49,931 bases of DNA, taken from contig JAKALA010000024.1 in the NCBI GenBank assembly GCA_021813325.1, positions 1 to 49,931 on the forward strand. Direction: 5' to 3'. The translations under genes were made by a program, and so were the position numbers. Positions 1-7,452 of this stretch are shown here, one piece after another. Within the stretch, counting starts at the first letter, position 1; each line of letters opens with the position of its first letter. The stretch comes from a bacterium. GTDB lineage: Bacteria > Verrucomicrobiota > Verrucomicrobiia > Limisphaerales > UBA11358. Below the pieces are notes generated by a model. It saw only the letters and a program-made list of their open reading frames with translations, did no database searches and was not told the DNA's origin.

Positions 1-1774
1 CCGCCAGCAACTTGCCGGCTTCAATGGCCTTGTTCACCAATACGCCGCAGCCGATGAGCACCACGTCGCCGCCGCTCGACAGCACTTGCGCCCTGCCCCA
101 CGGATATTTGGCGCCTTCGATCCAGGTCAGCGGATAGCTCTCGCGTCCCACGAAGAAGAGGTAACTATTGCCATCCCGGCCCGCCGCCCGGTCGGCGGCA
201 AATTGCTGAATGGCTTGATACATCAGCGATTCCGCTTCATCGGGGCAGCTTGGCGCGATGCAGATGGTGTGCGGAATGGCGCTGGTTGCGGCAAAATAAG
301 TCGTGGCCTGATGGCTCGCGCCGTCCGCCGCGTCCTGAAAGCCCACATGCGAAAACATGGCAATAACTGGTGCCTGCGAAAGGGCCGCCATCGTCAACGG
401 CAGGTTGCCTTTGGTTATGCCAAACTGGCCAAACGTATCGACGATGGGAATAAACCCGACTTTGGAAAGCCCGGCCGCCGTGCTGATCATGTTGGATTCC
501 GCAATGCCGACTTCGATCCAGCGATCCGGAAAGCTCTTATGAAACAGGCTGATGCCGGTGGAACCTTGCACGTCGGATGATACGGAAAAAACCGGCAAGC
601 CTTCCGTGGCCGCGCGAACAGCCGCGCGTGCCAGGCCCGCCTGCACTTTGTCCGTCTTTGGCTTGGATGGTGCCGCAGCGCCCGCCGCCGCAGCAGCAGC
701 GGCTTTGGCTTTCTTGTCGGCCTCTTTCTTTTCCCAATCAGCGCGGAATGATTTTGTCCAATCGGCGAATTCCACCGGCGTTTGACCGCCCCAAATTTCA
801 TCGACGAACGCCACGATCTTTTCGCCATTGGAAAGCGGGAAACCATGACCGCCCGAAGCGCTTTCCATGGTGGATTTCACGCCAAAGCCTTTGACGGTTT
901 TGGCAATGATGGCCACGGGCTTGGCGGAATCGACTTTCGCCGTGGCAATGGCGGTTTCCAACGCGAGATAAACCGCTTGCAGATCATTGCCGTTGGCGAC
1001 ATGGATCACCTGCCAGCCCAACGATGCCATGCTCGCAAAAGACGGCGCCATGCTGAAGGCATCCTTGGTAATGCGGCCGGACAACTTGGTGTCGTTGTCG
1101 GAAATAATCATCACGAACGGATTCAACTTGCCCTTGCCGGCCAGCCCGGGAATGGCCGCAAAAGCTTCTTTGGCTTCGCCTTCCATGCTCGCGCCGTCGC
1201 TCACCACGCAGATCGTCACACGATCATTCTTGGCCAGCTTGTCGCCTACCGCCAATCCCTGCGCCTGCGGCAGCGAACTTCCCAGCGGGCCATTGCTCAA
1301 CAGCACGCCTTCCGGATTCAAATGCGATTCGCCATGGCCGGTCAACTTGCTATGAATGCCGCGAAAGCCTTTGACCGATTCCGTGGTCATGCCGTCAAAA
1401 CCATACAGCGAACGCACCGCATAAACTCCATTTTCACAATGGCCCGCGTCATTAACAAAATTGTAAGCCTGATGCCATTCGCGACCTTTCACAGCAAACA
1501 TCACGCCGTGAATGGCCGACATGATTTCCGCAAATGCCGCCGGTCCGCCCCAATGCGAGGCTGCGCCGCCGATGACCGCATGCAAATCCATCAAAGCCAC
1601 CAAAGCACGGCTGGCGCGCGGATCGGCCAGCGTAACAGTTTCCCCGGCGGCATTTTTGATTTGCACCGGGTATTTGGGCGCAGCTTTGGGAGTCGCAGCC
1701 AGTTTCGTTTTAAGAGTCAACGGTTTTAGCGGTGGAGCTTCCACAGTTTGAACGACAGAAGTATCAGCGGCCAT
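1..1774 (-). CDS. tkt: Transketolase, 3' end cut by window edge
   Basis: Transketolase moves two-carbon ketol units between sugar phosphates in the pentose phosphate pathway, using thiamine diphosphate. The frame is open from an ATG at 1774 to the left edge, giving 591 residues of a usual 620-680. The N-terminal half holds the cofactor region SDGASMEGE (about 192-200) followed by SDND (225-228), where most family members have GDG. An alanine/lysine-rich linker (about 349-378) joins the halves. The C-terminal half has VGIAESNM with the expected catalytic Glu near 426, then FSHVGFQDAADGASHQ, matching the family's conserved histidine loop. The linker and the altered cofactor motif suggest a subfamily built like fused N- and C-half transketolases. 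No clear Shine-Dalgarno sequence precedes the ATG. Confidence 0.9.
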   Translation of the reverse strand, partial: MAADTSVVQTVEAPPLKPLTLKTKLAATPKAAPKYPVQIKNAAGETVTLADPRASRALVALMDLHAVIGGAASHWGGPAAFAEIMSAIHGVMFAVKGREWHQAYNFVNDAGHCENGVYAVRSLYGFDGMTTESVKGFRGIHSKLTGHGESHLNPEGVLLSNGPLGSSLPQAQGLAVGDKLAKNDRVTICVVSDGASMEGEAKEAFAAIPGLAGKGKLNPFVMIISDNDTKLSGRITKDAFSMAPSFASMASLGWQVIHVANGNDLQAVYLALETAIATAKVDSAKPVAIIAKTVKGFGVKSTMESASGGHGFPLSNGEKIVAFVDEIWGGQTPVEFADWTKSFRADWEKKEADKKAKAAAAAAAGAAAPSKPKTDKVQAGLARAAVRAATEGLPVFSVSSDVQGSTGISLFHKSFPDRWIEVGIAESNMISTAAGLSKVGFIPIVDTFGQFGITKGNLPLTMAALSQAPVIAMFSHVGFQDAADGASHQATTYFAATSAIPHTICIAPSCPDEAESLMYQAIQQFAADRAAGRDGNSYLFFVGRESYPLTWIEGAKYPWGRAQVLSSGGDVVLIGCGVLVNKAIEAGKLLA

Positions 1775-2360
1775 ATTTTATAAAGAATGTTAAGCAATTC
1801 AATTTTAGATTGCCCGCCCGGAATAGAAAAGGATTAATCGCACAAAATTTAGACTGAGACGCCAATTCCCAAATGTTCTGCAACAATAAGTGTTTTGGCG
1901 TTTTATCTACCTGCCAAAATAAACGGAATCTCATTACAGCATCAATTCCGATGCCCCGACGGAAAGTATTCTTCTCAGGTTCAAAGCCATCCGAGAATTT
2001 TGCGCATCCGCGCTAAACTATTGCAAAGTCCTGACGATGAAAAATTGGAAGTAGAGATATGAAACGTCTGCGAAAAATTATCCGCCGCTGGCAACGCCAC
2101 CACCGGCATGCTGATTGGCTGGAGATCCAGCGTCTGGCGAGTTGACGAGCGATTTACCGCTGCCGGCAGACGGGCGGTGCGCCAATGATCACGACACTTT
2201 TATCCCGTCAGGTTCCAGTCCAATCCCCGGTCTGTCCGGCAGCGCAAGTTTTCCAATCGGAAAATGCCCAAGCGGCGCGCTTTCCACCAAATTCGGCGGG
2301 CATATTGCACAGACTGTCGATTCGGTTGCGTTCGCCAGCTTGCCAGTTTATTTTCGGCGC
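1775..2360. other. Intergenic region, no supported gene
   Basis: This lies between the divergent transketolase and aldo/keto reductase genes and should contain both promoters, but I could not place a convincing -35/-10 pair. An inverted repeat TTTTGGC/GCCAAAA with a 14-base loop lies near 1905-1930. A 28-codon arginine-rich frame starts at ATG 2059 (stop 2143-2145), but nothing supports it beyond a weak upstream GGAAG. The reductase frame stays open back to 2115, but that upstream part resembles no aldo/keto reductase. Confidence 0.4.
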
Positions 2361-3542
2361 ATGAAATATCGTCGTTTTGGCCGGACCGGGTTGCAGATGC
2401 CGGTGATTTCCTGCGGTGGCATGCGTTACCAGCACAAATGGCAGGACGTTCCGCCGCAAGATATTCCCCGCGCCAACCAGGAAAATCTGGAAGCGTGCAT
2501 TCACCGGGCATTGGAACTGGGCATCAACCACATTGAAACCGCGCGCGGCTACGGCACATCGGAAATGCAGTTGGGCAACCTGCTGCCCCGATTGCCACGC
2601 GAAAAGATGATCGTGCAAACCAAGGTCGCCCCGCAGGCCACGGGGGAGGAATTTCTCAAGGTGTTTGAAACCTCGATGAATTATTTGAAACTGGACCATG
2701 TGGATCTGCTTTCATTGCATGGCATCAACAACCGGCAGTTGCTGGACTGGTCCTTAAAAAAGGGCGGTTGCCTGGAGGTGGCGCGTCAGTTGCAAAAGTC
2801 CGGCCGGTGCCGGCATATCGGCTTTTCCACGCACGGCACCACCGACGTCATTTGGGAAGCGGTCAACACCGGCGAATTTGATTACGTCAACCTGCACTGG
2901 TATTTCGTCAACGACTTGAACTGGCCGGCCGTCGTGGCGGCCAACAAACTGGACATGGGCGTGTTCATCATCAGTCCGAACGACAAGGGCGGCAAGCTTC
3001 AGGAACCCGGTGAAAAAATCAAGGCCCTCTCCGCGCCGCTCACGCCGATGCAGTTCAACGACCTGTATTGCCTCAATCGCCCGGAAGTCCATACGCTAAG
3101 TTGCGGCCCGGCGAAGCCAACTGATTTTGACGAGCACGTGGCCGCGCTGGAATTTTACGACCAGATTTCCGACACCATTACCCCCATAGAAAAACGTTGG
3201 CGCACGGCCATGGAAACCGTCCTCGGTGCCGACTGGTGCGCGCGCTGGTTCGAAGGATTGCCGAATTACGTTGATGTGCCCGGGCACATCAACATCTCCG
3301 AAATTTTACGGCTATGGACCTATGCCAAACCGCTGGAACTCACGGCTTGGGGCAAGATGCGCTACAATCTGCTCGGTCAGGCCGACCACTGGTTTCCCGG
3401 TGAAAATGCCGGCAAACTAAAGGAATTTGATTTGAGCCAGGTGGTGAAAGGCAGTTCGTTTGCCGACCGCATTCCCGCGATTCTGGAAGAAGCTCACGCT
3501 CTGTTCTTCGAAAAGCCCGTGGAACGGTTGAGCAAAAGCTGA
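2361..3542 (+). CDS. Aldo/keto reductase
   Basis: This is a cytoplasmic NAD(P)H-dependent oxidoreductase of the aldo/keto reductase superfamily; the substrate is unknown. The 393-residue product opens with [20 protein letters not shown], the usual first strand of the TIM barrel, which is why I start at 2361 rather than further upstream. Around residues 57-64 HIETARGY occupies the D-x-x-x-x-Y catalytic site with Glu for Asp; Lys88 (QTKVA) and His120 (SLHG) are in place. The C-terminal 120 residues extend beyond the barrel, as in the ferredoxin-linked branch of the family, but I see no 4Fe-4S cysteine cluster. It converges on the metallophosphoesterase, with a perfect CCGCTTAAGCGG palindrome at 3554-3565 near the junction. 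Confidence 0.88.
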   Translation: MKYRRFGRTGLQMPVISCGGMRYQHKWQDVPPQDIPRANQENLEACIHRALELGINHIETARGYGTSEMQLGNLLPRLPREKMIVQTKVAPQATGEEFLKVFETSMNYLKLDHVDLLSLHGINNRQLLDWSLKKGGCLEVARQLQKSGRCRHIGFSTHGTTDVIWEAVNTGEFDYVNLHWYFVNDLNWPAVVAANKLDMGVFIISPNDKGGKLQEPGEKIKALSAPLTPMQFNDLYCLNRPEVHTLSCGPAKPTDFDEHVAALEFYDQISDTITPIEKRWRTAMETVLGADWCARWFEGLPNYVDVPGHINISEILRLWTYAKPLELTAWGKMRYNLLGQADHWFPGENAGKLKEFDLSQVVKGSSFADRIPAILEEAHALFFEKPVERLSKS

Positions 3543-3557
3543 CCGCCGCTCCGCCGC

Positions 3558-4469
3558 TTAAGCGGAACGCCACCGCAGTTTCTTCACCTGCCCGTGATCG
3601 GGATATTGGGGATCCAACGAACGGAGCTCCACATCCATGCCCTCCTCGGTCAGCGTAAAGCGCACCCAGCCGCTCGGACGACCTTTTTCAAAAACGTATC
3701 CGGTGGGCGGCAGATTGATGAGGTGAATGCCATTTTCCTGCCGGGCCACACTCCAGACGTGTGTGTGTCCGAAGATAAAGGCCTTTACCTGCCGGTGTTT
3801 CAAAAACAATTCTTCCAGGTCGGCGGTGTCTTTAAGTCCCATCATGCCGGTGACATCCGGCGAATGATGCGCCACGATAATCGCGGGTTTAGCCGAATGT
3901 TTGGTCAGTTCACGGTCCAGCCACTCCAATTGCGCCGTGCCGAGCAGGCCGGGAGTCGAGTTGGTTATATCCAATGAATCCAGCAGGAACCAATGGGCAC
4001 GCGCGGTGGGAAATACCGCCACTTGTTTTTCCGGAACTGATTTCAGCTTTTTGGCATCCTGCGGGAACGCCCGCCAAAAGTGCGCGCGTTCATCATGGTT
4101 GCCCACGGTCAAATGCACCGGCGCCAGCGCGCGAACCGGCTCGAACAATTTGCCAAAGGTCGCGTAGTCGCCGGCCAGGCCGACGGTTTTGGCCAGGTCG
4201 CCATTGACGATGACGGCTTCAGGCTTGTCCGGCCACGCCAGTAATTCCTTTACCACGGCGGAAAGATTATCGGCCATGTTTACATCCCGAAAAACCGTCC
4301 TGGGATCGGCGGCAATGTGCGGATCGGAAAAAAAGACCACGGTATGCTTGTCCCGTGACTTTCCAAACAACCCGGCATAGGCTGAGGGTGAGGCGGCCGC
4401 TACGGCACCGGCCAACGCGGCGCGGCGCAGAAACTCACGGCGGGACAATTGCGGCAAGGTGAACGGCAT
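3558..4469 (-). CDS. Tat-exported metallophosphoesterase
   Basis: This is a calcineurin-like two-metal phosphoesterase, probably exported folded across the inner membrane. The 303-residue protein starts with a twin-arginine signal (SRREFLRR at 9-16, then an Ala-rich hydrophobic stretch to about 32). The metal-binding motifs follow in order: SDPHIA (48-53), NGDL (89-92), GNHDE (123-127), AHHSPD near 197 and GHTHVW near 235. All family ligands are present, so it should be active. The substrate cannot be read from sequence; relatives hydrolyse phosphomono- or diesters, including cyclic nucleotides and phospholipid head groups. It appears to be transcribed alone, with about 120 bases to the next gene upstream. 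Confidence 0.9.
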   Translation of the reverse strand: MPFTLPQLSRREFLRRAALAGAVAAASPSAYAGLFGKSRDKHTVVFFSDPHIAADPRTVFRDVNMADNLSAVVKELLAWPDKPEAVIVNGDLAKTVGLAGDYATFGKLFEPVRALAPVHLTVGNHDERAHFWRAFPQDAKKLKSVPEKQVAVFPTARAHWFLLDSLDITNSTPGLLGTAQLEWLDRELTKHSAKPAIIVAHHSPDVTGMMGLKDTADLEELFLKHRQVKAFIFGHTHVWSVARQENGIHLINLPPTGYVFEKGRPSGWVRFTLTEEGMDVELRSLDPQYPDHGQVKKLRWRSA

Positions 4470-4588
4470 GAATTGAATCTACCCGCGAACCCGGAACCGA
4501 AGCGAACATAAATTATACCAGCTTCAAGTCCGGTTAAACCGGTGACTGTAACCGAATCGCCACATCCCCCGGCTGCCGCGAGGATCGG

Positions 4589-5707
4589 TTATTTCGCTTC
4601 CGGCAGGGCTGGCTCAGTCACGTCCGGAGCGGGTGCGGATTTCGTTTCCGGCCCGGAAACCCAGGCTTTCAACAATGTGTAGGTCACGGCCAAAATCACC
4701 GGCCCGATAAACAAACCGATAATGCCAAAACTGATCAACCCGCCGAAAACGCCGGTGAGAATGAGCAGCAACGGCAGGTCCGCACCCTTGCGAATAAAAA
4801 TCGGGCGTAGAAAACCGTCGATGGTGCAACAGAACAGCGTCCAAATGGAAAAAATCACGCCTGCGACGTTGTGTCCGCTCCAAAAAAGCCAGATGGCCGC
4901 CGGCACCAGCACCAAAGACGGACCAATCTGCATGATGCACAAAATCAGCATCACTGCGGTCAACAAAACCGCCGCCGGCACGCCGGCAAACAGCAACCCC
5001 AGACCGCCCAACGCGGATTGCACCAAAGCGGTAATCACAATCCCCATGGCGACCCCGCGAATCGCCTTCGCAGAAAGCACCGCCACCGCTTCGCCTTGTT
5101 CGCCGGCAAGGCGACGGCAGAAAAGCCGGATGCCCTCCGCCGCTGTTTGGCCATGCATGAAAAGCACGGCGGAAATCGCCACGCTCAGGAGAAAGTGCAA
5201 CAACAGCAACCCGAAATTTCCCGCCTGGCCAACAAACCAGGTGACCGTTTTGGTGGCGTAGGGCGCGACTATTTTCGACAATTCCTGCGGACTCACAGTC
5301 GCTAGTTTTTCCCAATGATCCACCGCCCATTGTCCCACCATGGGTAATTTATGCAGCCATTCCGGGGCCGGCGGCATTTTGGCTGTGGAAAGCGACTTGA
5401 TCCAGCCGATGATTTCGTCGGTCTTGTCCAAAATCGTCAGCACGGCCAGACAGATGGGAATAATCAGCACCAACAGCAACAAGCTGATCATCACGGTCGT
5501 GGCCATCCACCGTTTTCCCCATAAACGGGTTTGTAATTTGATGAACATCGGCCAGGTGGCGATTACGGTCATCGCCGCCCAAACCAGGGCGGATAAAAAC
5601 GGCCGTAGGACCATGAAACAGGCAATGATAATAATCGCGATAAACAGCACCGCCAGCGTGGTGCGGGGCAGATTGGGTGGATTGGGGGTGGCCATGGGTG
5701 CGTTCAT
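4589..5707 (-). CDS. AI-2E family membrane transporter (PerM/YdiK-like)
   Basis: This 372-residue polytopic inner-membrane protein belongs to the AI-2E (UPF0118, PerM/YdiK) family, whose members export autoinducer-2 or act as ion/proton antiporters; the cargo here is unknown. Hydrophobic segments occur at about 15-35, 63-90, 160-185, 215-240, 245-275 and 305-340, the usual pattern. The segment with LCIMQIGPSLVLVPAAIWLF and the later GLISFGIIGLFIGPVILAV are typical of the family. ATG at 5707 is used; another ATG four codons in is equally possible. An inverted repeat CCGCCA/TGGCGG lies just upstream of the start. The tail after residue 350 is short, polar and Pro/Ala rich. Confidence 0.87.
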   Translation of the reverse strand: MNAPMATPNPPNLPRTTLAVLFIAIIIIACFMVLRPFLSALVWAAMTVIATWPMFIKLQTRLWGKRWMATTVMISLLLLVLIIPICLAVLTILDKTDEIIGWIKSLSTAKMPPAPEWLHKLPMVGQWAVDHWEKLATVSPQELSKIVAPYATKTVTWFVGQAGNFGLLLLHFLLSVAISAVLFMHGQTAAEGIRLFCRRLAGEQGEAVAVLSAKAIRGVAMGIVITALVQSALGGLGLLFAGVPAAVLLTAVMLILCIMQIGPSLVLVPAAIWLFWSGHNVAGVIFSIWTLFCCTIDGFLRPIFIRKGADLPLLLILTGVFGGLISFGIIGLFIGPVILAVTYTLLKAWVSGPETKSAPAPDVTEPALPEAK

Positions 5708-5763
5708 ACGCCGCCAAAATCATGGCGGTTATCGCGTTGAGGTCAAGCATGGGAAACCAGGGA

Positions 5764-6010
5764 AAACATTGCCGTTGCCGTCCACCAAGAATGCCAAGTG
5801 CGCTCAGGCTCCGGAAAGCCCCCCGACCAGGAAGGGCAACCCATGGTATTTCGGGATAAAAGCACACATCGGCGCGGACCGGAACAGCCAGTTGGGTGCA
5901 TACCATGGTTGTCACGGCGGCGAATGTGGCCGACGTGACCAAGACTGCGGAACGGCTGCACGGCCGGGAGACACAAGTGCCGGTTACACCGGCGTTCCGG
6001 TTTCAAACTC
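5764..6010 (+). pseudogene. IS5-like transposase remnant, frameshifted
   Basis: This is a central piece of a DDE transposase of the IS5/IS4 kind, read in two alternating frames. Frame one gives PSTKNAKCAQAPESPPTRKG followed by NPWYFGIKAHIGADRN, where the family has ...KKGNQWYFGMKAHIGVD. An extra G in the GGG near 5893-5895 shifts the frame, after which HTMVVTAANVADVTKTAERL continues the same protein; SAGYTGVPV then follows in the first frame, where the family has DAGY(T/Q)G. The second catalytic Asp is lost there. No start, end or terminal repeats were found, so this is a dead internal fragment. Confidence 0.75.
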
Positions 6011-6039
6011 CTGGCGCGGCGGCAAGGTGCCGCCGTGAA

Positions 6040-6440
6040 CGGCCAAGTCGTCTTTTCATCCCCCCCAATCAACCACTTTGATCCGCCTGAGCCGGAACGA
6101 TGCAGTTGAAAACGCGCCACCGAATGGGGATTGATTGGTGGTAGATGAAGACAACCCCATCGTGGGGCACGCGCCCGGTTCACCCAACGGTGGCTGGGAA
6201 ATTTGAAATCAAAGGCGCGGGAAAGCAATCACGATCGGATCGATCAGCGACTCAGCCTCCAGGCTGGCGGCGCGACGTTCTGGGGTTGGTTGCGACCGCT
6301 GGACTGGTGCCGGCAACTGGCCGCCACGTTTGGTTGTTCCACGCTGGCGTGCGCAGGGAGGGGCATAGCCCCGACCGGAGCGCTGAGGTTTCTTCGATTT
6401 TGCAGACACGGGGGTGGAGTGGTAGAAAAGAAAGCGAAGT
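6040..6440. other. Decayed intergenic segment, repeat-like, no gene
   Basis: No frame here gives a recognisable protein. The sequence holds short palindromes such as GCCTCCAGGC near 6258 and GGGGCATAGCCCC near 6361-6373, and its mixture resembles dispersed intergenic repeats rather than coding DNA. It lies between two transposase remnants, so it may be IS-flanking debris. No second copy is present in this window. Confidence 0.35.
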
Positions 6441-6442
6441 AT

Positions 6443-6525
6443 ATGCCACGAACCCACAAGCCCTATGACGCCACCTTTCGCCAGCAAGCGGTGAAACTGG
6501 CCCAGACCAGCGGTAAACCACGCAA
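6443..6525 (+). pseudogene. IS3-like transposase OrfA N-terminal fragment
   Basis: An ATG at 6443 begins MPRTHKPYDATFRQQAVKLA followed by QTSGKP, which matches the opening helix-turn-helix of IS3-family OrfA (HTH_Tnp_1: (K/R)-x-Y-x-x-E/T-F-(K/R)-x-x-A-V-(K/R)-L). After about 26 residues the similarity stops, where the next helices should follow, and the sequence runs into unrelated opposite-strand coding remains. It is a truncated, non-functional piece, possibly marking an old insertion end near 6410-6440. Confidence 0.6.
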
Positions 6526-6531
6526 CAGACG

Positions 6532-6760
6532 ATGCCCTTCGGCGGCATCAATCTGGGTGGCCACGCCAAAGCCAAATTGCGGCAGCCAGCGGGAGGCGCC
6601 CACCACCATCATGCCGCGATAGTCACGCCCCCCAGTGCCGTGCCGTTGGCATCCAAGGTCGCCGTGAGCTGATCCCGCAGTTGCCTTTCGACCGTCTCTG
6701 TTCCATCTGATCGTTGGCCCACCAGCCCAGCAGCGCCACCACCACGGCGATCAGCTAGGG
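6532..6760 (-). pseudogene. Remnant of a Cache-domain sensor protein
   Basis: Two pieces of one protein type lie close together on the minus strand in different frames. The first (about 6760-6660) reads LIAVVVALLGWWANDQMEQ, a membrane helix and start of an extracytoplasmic region, then QLRDQLTATLDANGTAL after a frame change. The second (about 6618-6532) reads YRGMMVVGASRWLPQFGFGV then ATQIDAAE, which resembles the distal end of a dCache sensor domain as found in membrane adenylate cyclases, kinases and chemoreceptors. The middle of the domain and all of the output domain are missing, so this is a deletion product. Assignment rests on recognition of these phrases by eye. Confidence 0.45.
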
Positions 6761-6822
6761 CAAAATCCACACCGGTTGTTTTCACCGCGCACTCATGCTT
6801 TTTTAGTATGGCTGCTTTTCCG

Positions 6823-7410
6823 TCATTCAGGTTTCGCAATTCCAGTCGCACTCGCCCCAGCAGCCGTCCAGGCGGCTCCCGGCTGGCCAGGACTCGTCAA
6901 ATCCTTGGCCATGATGAAATCATCCATCACAAAACCGGAACCAAATTCCGTGATCACCGATGCGGCAATCTCAAATCCTTTGCGCTGGTAGGCGGCGATG
7001 GCCTTGGAATTATGTTTGTTCACGGCCAGAATCATCCGGCGCGCGCCAAGCCGGCGGGCTTCGCGCTCGCAGTGTTGCATCATACTTCCGCCCAGTCCGC
7101 AACCGTGAAATTTTGGCAACAGATAGCATTTGTGCAGCTTTACCACGCCCGGCTCCGGCTGCGGCCCGATGGAAGCAAAGCCAACAAACTGTTCATTGAC
7201 GAGCAGGCGATAAAAACGAACGCCCGCGTGCAGCTCGCTCCGCAAGGTTTCCAACGCATACATTTTGCCGAGCATGTATTCGATTTGTTCGCGCGAAATA
7301 ATGCCGGGATAATGCTGCCGCCAGATCTCTCCCGCCAGCTTCGCCAGCGCCGAAAGTTCCGCTTCAGCGCAGGGCGAAATTTCGCAGGGCAATGTGTTGG
7401 TTTTAATCAT
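6823..7410 (-). CDS. GNAT family N-acetyltransferase
   Basis: This transfers an acetyl group from acetyl-CoA to an amine; the target is unknown. The 195-residue protein shows the GNAT core: FVGFASIG (75-82) as the central strand, then the acetyl-CoA loop YLLPKFHGCGLGGSM (96-110, fitting Q/R-x-x-G-x-G/A), a helix, and AVNKHNSKAIAAYQRKGF (129-146), the usual N..N..A...Y...GF motif. The last 25 residues (GQPGAAWTAAGASATG...) are low-complexity and run into the decayed patch downstream, so the original stop may have been lost and the tail gained. ATG at 7410 is the only good start. Confidence 0.87.
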   Translation of the reverse strand: MIKTNTLPCEISPCAEAELSALAKLAGEIWRQHYPGIISREQIEYMLGKMYALETLRSELHAGVRFYRLLVNEQFVGFASIGPQPEPGVVKLHKCYLLPKFHGCGLGGSMMQHCEREARRLGARRMILAVNKHNSKAIAAYQRKGFEIAASVITEFGSGFVMDDFIMAKDLTSPGQPGAAWTAAGASATGIAKPE

Positions 7411-7452
7411 GGCGGTAATGATTCAATTTCCGACAGATGCCGGATTCCTCGG

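Noticed and set aside
2059-2145. 28-codon arginine-rich frame
   Set aside because: Too short to judge without conservation; no supporting signal other than a weak GGAAG upstream.
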